DNA of 64,000 nt from positions 310,001-374,000 of the forward strand of contig NZ_JAUSUM010000003.1 of the NCBI RefSeq assembly GCF_030813635.1, written 5' to 3'. The notes beneath the pieces are model-generated. The model was not told the DNA's origin, did no database searches, and saw only the letters and a program-made list of their open reading frames with translations. This stretch comes from Salibacterium salarium (GTDB lineage Bacteria; Bacillota; Bacilli; Bacillales; Marinococcaceae). Position numbers and translations under genes: made by a program. The first letter of the stretch is position 1. Each line of letters opens with the position of its first letter. Shown here in pieces: positions 1 to 8,578 of this stretch.

Positions 1-1237
1 GATCTTGCCTAATATAAAGGCCAGTAATTTTAGCATCTACCACTTCTATTTGAAAATTGGCAGCAACCTCTGAATTCTCTTTGGAAACAACTGTTACATC
101 TTTCATTCCTGGCTTTTCTAATGTATCTCCTTCTTTTACCTCGTCCCCGTCAATAACAATGGTGTATTCATCACTGGAAAGCTCCCTAGTTTGATATCCA
201 TCATTAAATTCGCCCATAATCGTTAATCCTTCATAATCAAACATATCCCCTGGGTAATACGTTGTTTTAGCCGGAAGAAACTGTACTTCCATATCTGTGA
301 CAGACAAATCATTAATGGATAAATCTACAGCTTCTACAACCCCATTGTAATGAATATACATGGTGTTTGTTCCAGGCTCGCTACTGTCAAAACCTGTGAC
401 AATATAGTCTTTAGAAGTTAATTCTTCTTCACCATTCTCATCCACTGCCGTTACACGGAGCCCTTTTGTATCCAACTCCTCTTCCACTAAATATTCCGTT
501 TTCATATCACTAGAATCTACCTGCAATTCTTTCATATCTTTTTGTTCTTCCACTTCAAGTGACACATTGCTATACGTCACTTCGGTATTTCTCGAAGTAA
601 AAAGTCCAGCGTATTCCACTTCTCCTTCAAAATCCTCTATAACTTGTGTTTCGTCTCCAACAGAAACCCTGTATAGACCACCATTTTTCTCCAGTTTTAA
701 CTTAAATTTTTCATCCGGAGCAGGGGTATTTGCCTCATCAAATTCATATCCTTCTTTTACAACACTGTCTAAATCATTTTGATTATAAAAACCTTTCATT
801 GATTGATCTAGAGCACCTGCCGCAATATAATCACCTGTAAAGTCACCAATGTTCTCGTTATCCAAAACATTGCTTCTCAACATGATGCCAAAACCGACTT
901 GATCATTTGCTGTCCAGGAGCTCACTTCAGCTGTTGCCGTCATTTCAACATTAGCGTCCTTCGGTATATTTTTAAAATAATAAGCAATTCCTTCAGCATT
1001 ACTTTCAATTTTTCCCTTGTCATTAGAACTTCTCAAAGTTACTGTACTATCGTCCTCCTTTATTTCGAAATTTTCAGAATTAATACCGTCTTGTCCACCG
1101 TTATTTCCAAACACACTTCCCTGCCAATCACTTGTTATATCAATCATTTCCTCATGATTGTCAGCTAATGTTATGACAGGGGAAAATACTAAAAGAGTCG
1201 ACATTGATAAAGCAAATACCTGTTTCAAAGCTTCCAT
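1..1237 (-). CDS. Secreted Ig-like-domain protein, 5' part (possible polysaccharide lyase)
   Basis: The frame is open from ATG 1237 (preceded by AAAGGAG) to the left edge, giving at least 412 residues without a stop. Residues 1-25 form a signal peptide ending in a small-residue cleavage region (TLADN). Residues about 30-235 look like a jelly-roll/concanavalin-like module (DWQGSVFG start, YSNVSLEVEE end). Two Ig-like domains of the Big_3/Big_4 kind follow, at about 240-310 and 315-405, and a third begins at the edge (KITGLYI). This layout is known from large extracellular carbohydrate-active enzymes of Bacilli, such as pectate or rhamnogalacturonan lyases, whose catalytic domain is downstream. 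That domain is outside the window, so the enzymatic role is only an inference. A cre-like site and a perfect palindrome lie upstream. Confidence 0.75.
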   Translation of the reverse strand, partial: MEALKQVFALSMSTLLVFSPVITLADNHEEMIDITSDWQGSVFGNNGGQDGINSENFEIKEDDSTVTLRSSNDKGKIESNAEGIAYYFKNIPKDANVEMTATAEVSSWTANDQVGFGIMLRSNVLDNENIGDFTGDYIAAGALDQSMKGFYNQNDLDSVVKEGYEFDEANTPAPDEKFKLKLEKNGGLYRVSVGDETQVIEDFEGEVEYAGLFTSRNTEVTYSNVSLEVEEQKDMKELQVDSSDMKTEYLVEEELDTKGLRVTAVDENGEEELTSKDYIVTGFDSSEPGTNTMYIHYNGVVEAVDLSINDLSVTDMEVQFLPAKTTYYPGDMFDYEGLTIMGEFNDGYQTRELSSDEYTIVIDGDEVKEGDTLEKPGMKDVTVVSKENSEVAANFQIEVVDAKITGLYIRQD

Positions 1238-1301
1238 GTATCATTCTCCTTTTTTTAGTATTTTTTAAATATTCCTCCTTTCCATTGAATTGATTAAAAA
1301 T

Positions 1302-1315
1302 TGTAAGCGCATTCA
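1302..1315 (-). promoter_or_regulatory. cre-like catabolite-repression site
   Basis: TGTAAGCGCATTCA fits the CcpA operator pattern (TGWAANCGNWNWCA-like, with central CG). It lies 65-78 bases upstream of the start of the secreted Ig-domain protein, whose upstream region it occupies. Catabolite repression would suit a polysaccharide-degrading exoenzyme. This rests on a sequence match only. Confidence 0.45.
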
Positions 1316-1421
1316 AAACCGATGTCAATTTAAGGTTATTTAAAAAAAAATATATAATCCTATGATTTTTCAAAAACACATCAATAGTCCTACTATAGAA
1401 AATAAAAACTTTACCATTCTT

Positions 1422-1435
1422 ATAAACCGGTTTAT
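1422..1435. promoter_or_regulatory. Perfect 14-bp palindrome, candidate repressor operator
   Basis: ATAAACCGGTTTAT is a perfect palindrome with a central CG step, the symmetry typical of LacI-family operators. It lies about 185 bases upstream of the secreted-protein gene, in the same intergenic region as the cre-like site. No regulator gene is seen nearby in the window, so the binding protein is unknown. Confidence 0.35.
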
Positions 1436-1535
1436 GGACTATTTTCTTCTTTTTTCCTGCGCTTTCTCTGCTTGTATTTTTTTATAAAATGGTAGAATAC
1501 TATCAACTTTTTTTCATTTTATTATTAATAAACAA

Positions 1536-1725
1536 AGAAGGAGCTGTATCAAAAGGTACAGCTCCATTCTATAATAAAGAGAATTTAACCACGGGCAGAA
1601 GCGGAAGGCGGCGACTCCTGCGGGAATGAGGCGCTGCCCGCGGAAAGCGTCCGCCTGCAGCGCAAGCCCTAAATGTTAGTGAAGTATTTTTTGGCTAGTA
1701 GTAGACTTTTGATACAGCTCCTTCT
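1536..1725. repeat. TIR-bounded MITE-like repeat, copy 1
   Basis: Bounded by perfect inverted repeats: AGAAGGAGCTGTATCAAAAG at 1536-1555 and its reverse complement at 1706-1725. The interior has GC-rich blocks (GGGCAGAAGC, GCGGAAAGCG, CCTGCAGCGC) unlike the AT-rich surroundings. It contains no ORF. The left end also folds on itself (GGAGCTGTA / TACAGCTCC, stem of 9), which could act as a terminator for either neighbour. A second copy with the same arms but a different centre is at 54482-54694, so this is a dispersed element, most likely a non-autonomous transposable element or a Bacillaceae intergenic palindromic repeat. Confidence 0.75.
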
Positions 1726-1739
1726 GTTACATTAACTAT

Positions 1740-3578
1740 TTAATTATCAATGATTAACGGAACGTGAACAAATCCTTCATCGGTGTGCTGAATAAGACCT
1801 TTATCAGACAATCTCAATTCCGGAATAACTACCAATGCCAGTAAAGAAAGCGTCATAAATGCGTAATTCATCGTACATCCTGCAGAAACAAGCGCTTGAC
1901 TAATGGCCCGCGACTGTTCGGCCACTTTCTCGAATGGTTCTGGAGACATGAGGCCTGCAACAGGCAGTGGCTGAGTGACCTTACCTTCCTCTGTCACAAC
2001 CGCAACGCCACCTTGCATCGTAATCACTTCATTAGCAGCTTTTGCGATTAAGCTATCATCGTTTCCGATGACCATAAGATTATGAGAATCATGTGACACC
2101 GTTGAAGCAAATGCCGCCGGTTTCGTAAATCCTACGTTTGTTAAAAGGGCGCTAGACTGACTGCCCCCCTTACCGTGACGTTCTATCACAGACATTTTGC
2201 ATACATCTTCATGTTGCGGCAATGCCACTGCGCCATTCTCAACAGGCACTTGAATATGTTCTTCTTTCGTATCAACGTGATTCTCACGGACTTTAATAGC
2301 ACGTGCACGATATGTTCCATCCATTGTTCCATGCGGAGCTTCAATGCTGAAATTTTCAGCTTGAAAAGACGGATTCAAATGAACAGATTGCTGCGCTTCT
2401 TTTGGGTACGGATCACTTTCCCAAACGTCTGTCATTTCTCCGTTTTCTGCAACAACAACACCCGCAGCAATTGTAGTTTGAACGTTCACTTCCGGGAGCG
2501 GTCCGTCTAACATGATAATGTCAGCAAATCTACCTGGAGCAATAGATCCAATGTCTTGAGATAAACCAAAACGTTCAGCCGAGTTAATCGTTGCCATTTG
2601 AAATGCAACAACAGGCGGCACCCCTTGTTCTATCGCATGACGAACTACAAAGTCCATATGTCCTTCATCCACGAGTGATTCTGGACTTCTGTCATCTGTC
2701 ACTAACATCAAACGGCGTGAATCAATCCCCCGCTCTGTATAAGCTGTAATCGTCGGGACAACATCATGCCATGCTGATCCGCGACGAAGTTTTGCGTACA
2801 TACCTAGGCGTACTCTATCAATTACTTCTTCCCCACTTGTCACTTCGTGATCTCCTGAGATTCCGCTTGCGGCATAAGCAGACATTCTCCAATCATTACT
2901 AGGCCAAGTGTAATGACCATCCGCCACTCTGCCTGCTTTTAACGTCTCTTGAATTTCGCCCATCATTTTGTCATCGCCAAACACGACACCCGGAAAATTC
3001 ATCACTTCGCCAAGAGCAATCATGTCCTCTCCCCAAGTGAAAGCTTCTGCTACTTCTTCGGGGCCAATATTTGCTCCACTCGTCTCAAAGTCCGTGCTTG
3101 TAGAAGGAACACAAGAGGCCACTTGCATGTAGCCTGCCATCGGGGTTTGGCGCAATTCATTCAACATTAAACGAAGTCCTTTCAACCCTAAAACATTGGC
3201 AATTTCATGGGCGTCAAAAAAACCACCTGTTGTCCCTTTTGGCAATACCGCTCTCGCAAATTGCTTTGGAGTAATCTGACTGCTTTCTATGTGACAGTGC
3301 CCATCTATTAATCCAGGAGCAACATAATTTCCATTCGCATGAATGCGAACAGTATCCTCTCCTATCGTATGAGAGGCATCGTTTCCTACATAGGCAATTC
3401 GGGTACTCTGCACGGCAATATCAATGTCTGATTGAATTTCTCCAGAGATTACATTAACCATTTTCGCATTTTCAATGACTAAAGAAGCCGGTTTATCTCC
3501 ACGTGCTGTCTTTACTAATTCCGGGATGTCTTCCGCTAACGGTTTCCTATTTTGAACAAAATTGTTTGCAGTACTCAT
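1740..3578 (-). CDS. adeC: Adenine deaminase
   Basis: Amidohydrolase-superfamily enzyme expected to convert adenine to hypoxanthine and ammonia in purine salvage. The start is ATG 3578 (AAAGGAG seven bases upstream) rather than the longer in-frame reading, giving 612 residues, slightly longer than typical AdeC. The metal site motif PGLIDGHCHIESS is at residues 88-100, followed by DAHEIANV and VTDDRSPES, all hallmarks of the adenine deaminase family. The C-terminal third carries the AdeC-specific domain (HDSHNLMVIG, QGGVAVV). The gene stands between the upstream repeat and the end of the aminosugar operon, in the same direction as that operon, with 90 bases between them. No PurR or guanine-riboswitch signature was recognised. 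Confidence 0.9.
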   Translation of the reverse strand: MSTANNFVQNRKPLAEDIPELVKTARGDKPASLVIENAKMVNVISGEIQSDIDIAVQSTRIAYVGNDASHTIGEDTVRIHANGNYVAPGLIDGHCHIESSQITPKQFARAVLPKGTTGGFFDAHEIANVLGLKGLRLMLNELRQTPMAGYMQVASCVPSTSTDFETSGANIGPEEVAEAFTWGEDMIALGEVMNFPGVVFGDDKMMGEIQETLKAGRVADGHYTWPSNDWRMSAYAASGISGDHEVTSGEEVIDRVRLGMYAKLRRGSAWHDVVPTITAYTERGIDSRRLMLVTDDRSPESLVDEGHMDFVVRHAIEQGVPPVVAFQMATINSAERFGLSQDIGSIAPGRFADIIMLDGPLPEVNVQTTIAAGVVVAENGEMTDVWESDPYPKEAQQSVHLNPSFQAENFSIEAPHGTMDGTYRARAIKVRENHVDTKEEHIQVPVENGAVALPQHEDVCKMSVIERHGKGGSQSSALLTNVGFTKPAAFASTVSHDSHNLMVIGNDDSLIAKAANEVITMQGGVAVVTEEGKVTQPLPVAGLMSPEPFEKVAEQSRAISQALVSAGCTMNYAFMTLSLLALVVIPELRLSDKGLIQHTDEGFVHVPLIIDN

Positions 3579-3667
3579 TGTTTCAGCTCCTTTTCGACTT
3601 CTTTTTATTATACGAATAGAAAAAAGAACTGAAAACAATTCCGTCAATCTTTTTTCCAAAGAAATAT

Positions 3668-5374
3668 TTATTCCGCTTTATATAAATAAATTTCCCATAC
3701 CGAGTCTTCGTTTTCAAACACTTTTTCTAGCTGTAAACCATTTTCTTCTGCATTCTTAATCTCTACAGCGGATAAAACATATTCACCGCCCATATCTTTA
3801 AAAGCTTCCGTGCCAAAATCGAAGTCTTCGATTGTTTTATTTTTATCTTTTGTAAATAAATAATTTTTTCCGAGTTCATCGGCGAAAACGTAAGCTCTTC
3901 CGCCCCAAGTATTAAAATATCCTTCTAATGTTTCGTTTTTCTGAAGCTCTCCTTCAATGATTTCCTTGAATTGGTGCTTATAATCTAAAGGATACATCGT
4001 CACATACAAATCCAGCGTGTAAAATCCATTATATTGAGCAATAGCAGGGTGCATGCCGACACTTACAACACGATAATCCGCAGGGTCTTCGCCAATATAC
4101 GATTGCACCTCATCGAATAAATCTTCGGAGTAAAACTCAGCGTAAGACGGGTAATCAATATCTCTATATTTTAATTCATGATGCTGAGAAAATACGCCGC
4201 CAATTTGACCGATCAATAGTAGCACAGCAAGTGTCGTTCCGAATTTCAACCTTTTTTGAATCATCGTTAACGCAAGCGCAAACACCACATACCAAGTAAC
4301 GATATTTAACAAGTGGAATCGCCCAAAGTTAAATTCATTAATCAGATCACTCGCATTTTTCAAAACCCGCATACCTTCCCAGTTCCAAATAGATATCCAG
4401 AAGGAAAAAATCACAATAGAAAGAAACAGCCAAGGTATTGCTTTCTCTCTTGCATTCAATGGCGTAATCGATGGTCTCCACTTTCGGACCAGTTTCACAC
4501 CAAATGTTAATAAGAGTGCAAAAACCGCTGTATAAAAGGCAAACGGATAATGTAAGGATTCCGAATGTGAATGAGAGTGTAGCAAATTATCCCCAAAAAA
4601 GTTGATGACCGTTTCAAAATCTCTATGTCCTCTTGAAAATTCAGCCCGATGTGTTGTGAATCCTTGTTCAAACAACATGCCAATAACAAGCCGGTATTGT
4701 TTCATAAGATAAAGAGCCGTCATTACAACAACACCCGTGAACATTAGCCAATTGATGCGTTTTGTTCTAATAGCATCAACCAACCAAACCAGACCCATTA
4801 TCGCTAAGAAGAATATGAAAGATACGATAAAACTAGAATAAAAAGGGACGAGGCCAATGATAAGCCAGTCTTTCCAAGTTGATGTTCGATTTCGCAAGTT
4901 TAAAAAAGCATATAGTACGAGAGGAATACCTGCAAAACTCAAGCCCCCAAAAGGCCAGAAGGTTGTCAGTGAGAAGACAAGCGCTGTTCCAGCGATAATC
5001 CAGGGGCTGGCATTTTTATGAGTCAGGATATGTTTTTTCAATAAAAGGTACATGCCAAAAAAAGCAACAAATCGCATGAGAAACAAGTTTATAGCAAATA
5101 CCGTGAAAGGATCAAACAAAGAAAACAGTAATGTAAATAAACTTAGTTCAGCGCTCAACGATTCGCGCGGTAACCCGTTCATTATCGTCGGAATTTCTGT
5201 GTCATTCGAAGCAAATATAACACCATTTTCCACCATCGTTTTATACCAAACTAGATTAGAATCCAAGTTATCATGAATTCTCACATGTGCATCTTCCCCG
5301 AGAATGACAAGTGGCAATAAATAAGCAAGTATTAAACATACGCTTATTATAATCCAGGTTCTCTCTCTCAACAC
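3668..5374 (-). CDS. ykoS: YkoS-like polytopic membrane protein (DUF6044), candidate GT-C glycosyltransferase
   Basis: 568-residue polytopic membrane protein with about 11-12 hydrophobic helices up to residue 400 and an extracytoplasmic C-terminal domain. The first loop after TM1 carries an acidic stretch (EDAHVRIHDNLDSN), a position where GT-C transferases and YfhO-like proteins hold catalytic acidic residues. The protein resembles Bacillus YkoS (DUF6044), which sits next to the glycosyltransferase YkoT. It is the last gene of the aminosugar operon and overlaps the upstream aminotransferase by 7 bases. I infer that it takes a lipid-linked sugar outside the membrane and moves it to a wall polymer. 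The acceptor cannot be read from sequence. Confidence 0.7.
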   Translation of the reverse strand: MLRERTWIIISVCLILAYLLPLVILGEDAHVRIHDNLDSNLVWYKTMVENGVIFASNDTEIPTIMNGLPRESLSAELSLFTLLFSLFDPFTVFAINLFLMRFVAFFGMYLLLKKHILTHKNASPWIIAGTALVFSLTTFWPFGGLSFAGIPLVLYAFLNLRNRTSTWKDWLIIGLVPFYSSFIVSFIFFLAIMGLVWLVDAIRTKRINWLMFTGVVVMTALYLMKQYRLVIGMLFEQGFTTHRAEFSRGHRDFETVINFFGDNLLHSHSHSESLHYPFAFYTAVFALLLTFGVKLVRKWRPSITPLNAREKAIPWLFLSIVIFSFWISIWNWEGMRVLKNASDLINEFNFGRFHLLNIVTWYVVFALALTMIQKRLKFGTTLAVLLLIGQIGGVFSQHHELKYRDIDYPSYAEFYSEDLFDEVQSYIGEDPADYRVVSVGMHPAIAQYNGFYTLDLYVTMYPLDYKHQFKEIIEGELQKNETLEGYFNTWGGRAYVFADELGKNYLFTKDKNKTIEDFDFGTEAFKDMGGEYVLSAVEIKNAEENGLQLEKVFENEDSVWEIYLYKAE

Positions 5375-6501
5375 TTGTAAAAACTCCTTATCCTGTTCGT
5401 GACAGCTTCAATATCTTGTTTTTGCAATTCATAAAACATAGGTAATCGCAACAACCGTTCACTTTCTTTTGTTGTGAACTGGTCTTCTCCGTGAAAACGT
5501 CCGAACCGTTTCCCGGCTTCAGACGAATGAAGCGGAACGTAATGAAAGACACTTACAATATTATCTTGTTTCAACCATTCCACTAATGCCGTGCGTTCCT
5601 CAATATCTTTCGTTTTTATATAAAACATGTGAGCATTATGACAACACTCCTCTGGAACCACCGGTAATTCTATTAATCCTTTCTCTGCAAGCGGTTCTAA
5701 CGCTTCATAATACATGTTCCAAGAGGCTAAACGGTCCTCATTAATAACATTCGCATGATGAAGCTGCGCATACAAATAGGCAGCATTCAACTCTCCTGGA
5801 AGATAAGATGACCCTATGTTTACCCAGGAGTACTTGTCAACTTGTCCGCGCAGAAATCTAGATCGGTTCGTCCCTTTTTCACGAATAATCTCTGCCTGTT
5901 CTTTGTTCCTTTCATCATTCACAAGCAGAGCACCACCTTCTCCACTTGTATAGTTTTTCGTATCATGAAAACTGTAACAGCCGTAGTCACCTATCGTGCC
6001 AAGTGCTTCACCTTTATATGTACTCATCACACCTTGTGCAGCATCTTCAATCACCATGAGCTCATGTTTTTTTGCAATGGATAAAATAGTGTCCATTTCA
6101 CAAGCTACCCCTGCATAATGCACCGGAACAATAGCTTTTGTCTTGCTCGTAATCGCATATTCTATCAAATTTTCATCAATATTCATTGTATCCGGTCGAA
6201 TATCAACGAAAACAATCACCGCTCCCCGCAGTACAAAAGCATTGGCAGTCGATACAAAAGTGTACGAAGGCATAATCACTTCATCCCCCGGCTTTATATC
6301 TGCTAGCAGGGCGGCCATCTCCAGCGCATGAGTGCATGACGGCGTCAAATACGTTTTCGGGCATTCAAAAGAGGATTCTAACCATTCCTGACACTTCTTT
6401 GTAAAAGGGCCGTCTCCGGAAAGTTTTCTATTCTCGATAGCTTGCGTCATGTAATATTGTTCTTCTCCTGTCACCGGAGCTCTATTAAAAGGAATCATCA
6501 C
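5368..6501 (-). CDS. wecE: dTDP-4-amino-4,6-dideoxygalactose transaminase (WecE/RffA-like)
   Basis: Fold-type I PLP aminotransferase of the DegT/DnrJ/EryC1/StrS family, 377 residues, the same length as Escherichia coli WecE. Near-identical blocks to WecE are visible: PGDEVIMPSYTFVSTANAF (71-89), RPDTMNIDE (102-110), VHYAGVACEMDT (127-138), EDAAQGVMSTYKG (152-164) and GEDQFTTKESERLLRLP near the end. The PLP lysine is K182 in SFHDTKNYTSGEGG. The expected reaction is glutamate-dependent amination of dTDP-4-keto-6-deoxyglucose at C4, giving dTDP-Fuc4N. Its substrate is made by the rmlA and rmlB genes of the same operon. The C4 stereochemistry of the product (galacto or gluco) cannot be proved from sequence. 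Confidence 0.88.
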   Translation of the reverse strand: MMIPFNRAPVTGEEQYYMTQAIENRKLSGDGPFTKKCQEWLESSFECPKTYLTPSCTHALEMAALLADIKPGDEVIMPSYTFVSTANAFVLRGAVIVFVDIRPDTMNIDENLIEYAITSKTKAIVPVHYAGVACEMDTILSIAKKHELMVIEDAAQGVMSTYKGEALGTIGDYGCYSFHDTKNYTSGEGGALLVNDERNKEQAEIIREKGTNRSRFLRGQVDKYSWVNIGSSYLPGELNAAYLYAQLHHANVINEDRLASWNMYYEALEPLAEKGLIELPVVPEECCHNAHMFYIKTKDIEERTALVEWLKQDNIVSVFHYVPLHSSEAGKRFGRFHGEDQFTTKESERLLRLPMFYELQKQDIEAVTNRIRSFYKC

Positions 6502-6520
6502 TTAACCACCTCCTGACATT

Positions 6521-6907
6521 TTAAGCTGACTGACTCGTCACAAGTATTCCCGCAACAATTAGTATTAGTCCTATTACTTTATAAGACGTTATCGGCTCAT
6601 TAAATATAAGAATGGATAAGAAAAAGACAAGCATAAAGGATAAACTCATAAAGGGATACGCATAACTAATATCAAATTTTGTCATCGCTGCCATCCAAAA
6701 CAGTGATGCGACAAAGGCAGAAAGAAAACCCGATAAAATAAGCGGGTCGAGTAAAAGTTTCAATAGAAATACGATTTTCTCCGATAGATCAGCAGGCAGA
6801 CTCCCAAATTTTGAAATCCGCCACTTTAGCATCATCTGCCCGTATACTGTGAAAAATATAGTTCCAAATATATAAAGATAACCCACTCTAAAAATCCTCT
6901 CCAGCAC
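6521..6907 (-). CDS. EamA/ArnF-like small membrane protein, candidate lipid-sugar flippase subunit
   Basis: 128-residue protein with four hydrophobic helices and a DMT/EamA half-size fold. The YGQMMLKW stretch in TM1 and the EPITSYKVIGLILIVAGI ending are typical of the ArnE/ArnF and small EamA proteins. ArnE/ArnF form a dimer that flips undecaprenyl-phosphate-aminoarabinose. Only one such gene is present here, so a homodimer is the likely form. The start is GTG 6907, whose G is the last base of the upstream TAG stop (TAGTG), so the two genes are translationally coupled. Position between the acetyltransferase and the aminotransferase supports flipping of undecaprenyl-phosphate-linked amino sugar. 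The role is inferred. Confidence 0.7.
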   Translation of the reverse strand: MLERIFRVGYLYIFGTIFFTVYGQMMLKWRISKFGSLPADLSEKIVFLLKLLLDPLILSGFLSAFVASLFWMAAMTKFDISYAYPFMSLSFMLVFFLSILIFNEPITSYKVIGLILIVAGILVTSQSA

Positions 6908-7578
6908 TACGTGTTAAGCTTATGATAAATATCGACTGCACCCTTGAATTTAAAACCAAGGGATGTCACTAGATTCATCATCGCCAAGTTTGCTGCGGAA
7001 ATCGACGTCTTTACCTCTTCATACCCTTCATCAAACAAAATTTGGACAGCCTGACTCCAAAAATATTTGGATAAGCCACGTCCCTGATATTCAGGTTTAA
7101 ATGCTTGGAGAAGTACCTGATTTTCAGAAAAAGCAAAGAACCCGGCCAATTCGCCATCATACGCCAGTCCCCACACTTTATTTTGATCATATAACTGACC
7201 CAGCCAGTTGTCATACCGTTGATCCGCCCCGCTTCGATCTAATTTAAAATCACGGTGGAATCGACCGTGCTCATAAGCTCCTTTTGAAATAGCAATAATA
7301 TCTTCACGATTCACATCAAACATTAATGTTAATTTTTCATCTTCAAAAGGAATGAACGTTTGTCTGTGACAAATTGGAGTCACCAAAGTATCTGTATAAT
7401 AAAATCCGTATTGATGAAGAAGTTTTTTCGAGTCTAACGGATCCACTTTTATTGTAAAATGCCCTTCCATGCTTTCACTTTTTTTCAGTGCTTCTTCAGA
7501 ATGCACCAGTAATTCATAAGTATCCATTTCTAATGCTCTTTTATCCCAAGGTGTTTCACGAATCATTTCTTCTGTCAT
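6907..7578 (-). CDS. WecD-like GNAT N-acetyltransferase for dTDP-amino sugar
   Basis: 223 residues, almost the length of E. coli WecD/RffC (224). The C-terminal half is a GNAT domain: AYDGELAGFFAF, then the acetyl-CoA motif in YQGRGLSKYFWSQA, then SLGFKFKG. The N-terminal half (PWDKRALEMDTYEL start; EHGRFHRDFKLD in the middle) follows the WecD layout. The expected reaction is acetyl-CoA-dependent N-acetylation of the C4 amine of dTDP-Fuc4N. The gene lies two bases after the stop... of the GT2 gene upstream and shares one base with the flippase gene downstream. An acyl donor other than acetyl-CoA cannot be excluded. Confidence 0.75.
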   Translation of the reverse strand: MTEEMIRETPWDKRALEMDTYELLVHSEEALKKSESMEGHFTIKVDPLDSKKLLHQYGFYYTDTLVTPICHRQTFIPFEDEKLTLMFDVNREDIIAISKGAYEHGRFHRDFKLDRSGADQRYDNWLGQLYDQNKVWGLAYDGELAGFFAFSENQVLLQAFKPEYQGRGLSKYFWSQAVQILFDEGYEEVKTSISAANLAMMNLVTSLGFKFKGAVDIYHKLNT

Positions 7579-7579
7579 G

Positions 7580-8578
7580 TCACAATCCTCCTTGTTTATT
7601 TTTCGTTTGTAAGGTTGGTGTTGTTTTTTCTACATTACCCTCTTGAAACCCAACCGATTCTTGCACAATATATAAAGGTCTGTCTTTCACTTCATTAAAC
7701 ACTTTGCCTATATACAAACCTAAGACGCCGAGATTGGCAAAAATTAATCCGCCGACAAAATAGATAGAAACCATTAAACTTGTCCACCCCGGCAATGGCT
7801 CAAACATAAAAAAGTACTGGTACATTAAATATAAACCATATATAAGTGCACCAAGTGAAAGTAAAAACCCGAACTTAATAGACAATCGCAACGGTTTGTT
7901 CGATTGCGATACAATACCATCTATAGCAAGATTCATTAGTTTTGATAAATTGTATGAGGATGTACCGGATACTCTTTCTTGATGTTCTACATTCACTGTA
8001 GCCGTGTCGAATCCCATCCATTTTATAAATAACGGGAAATTTCGATTTTGTTCACGTAGCTGTTGAAAGTTTTGAATGACTTTTCTAGACGATATACTGA
8101 AGTTCGCAATAGCAGGATCAGATGTATTTTCTGTGAAATAGTCATACACTTTATAGTAAAGTTTTGACTCCCATCTTTTTATAAAAGTATCATGACGCAC
8201 TTGCCTTCTCGCAAATACAACGTCAAAACCTTCTGTTGTCTTTTCGTATAGTTTAGCTATCTCTTCTGGTTGATCCTGAAGATCGCAGTCCATGACAACA
8301 ACCCAGTCACCTTTTGCTTCATCCAAACCAGCAGTAATAGCTACATGCTGACCAAAATTTTTAGCTAGTTTCATTCCTTTTACACGGCTGTCCCTGTTTG
8401 TTAGCTGTTGAATCACACTCCAAGATTGATCGGGACTGCAATCTTCTACCATAATGATTTCAAAATTGCGTGTGATGTTTTCTAATGTTTCTTTTAACCG
8501 GTTATATAGTTGAATCAAGCATTCACCGCATCCATACACCGGAGTTACAACGGAAAGATGAGGATTACTATTTTTCAT
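7580..8578 (-). CDS. ykoT: GT2 glycosyltransferase, polyprenyl-phosphate type (YkoT/CsbB/ArnC-like)
   Basis: 332-residue membrane-anchored family 2 glycosyltransferase. The N-terminal GT-A domain shows SVVTPVYGC (9-17), the nucleotide-sugar site VEDCSPDQS and the DxD metal motif D97-C-D99 followed by LQDQPEE. KNFGQHVAITAG is typical of DPM1/CsbB/GtrB enzymes. Two C-terminal helices (about 233-255 and 266-295) fix it to the inner face of the membrane, ending in the family's GLYIGKVFNEVKDRPLYIV. Such enzymes load a sugar on undecaprenyl phosphate. Here the donor is probably the acetylated dTDP-4-amino-dideoxyhexose. It overlaps rmlB by 11 bases. The pairing with a YkoS-like protein matches the ykoST arrangement of Bacillus subtilis. 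Confidence 0.82.
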   Translation of the reverse strand: MKNSNPHLSVVTPVYGCGECLIQLYNRLKETLENITRNFEIIMVEDCSPDQSWSVIQQLTNRDSRVKGMKLAKNFGQHVAITAGLDEAKGDWVVVMDCDLQDQPEEIAKLYEKTTEGFDVVFARRQVRHDTFIKRWESKLYYKVYDYFTENTSDPAIANFSISSRKVIQNFQQLREQNRNFPLFIKWMGFDTATVNVEHQERVSGTSSYNLSKLMNLAIDGIVSQSNKPLRLSIKFGFLLSLGALIYGLYLMYQYFFMFEPLPGWTSLMVSIYFVGGLIFANLGVLGLYIGKVFNEVKDRPLYIVQESVGFQEGNVEKTTPTLQTKNKQGGL

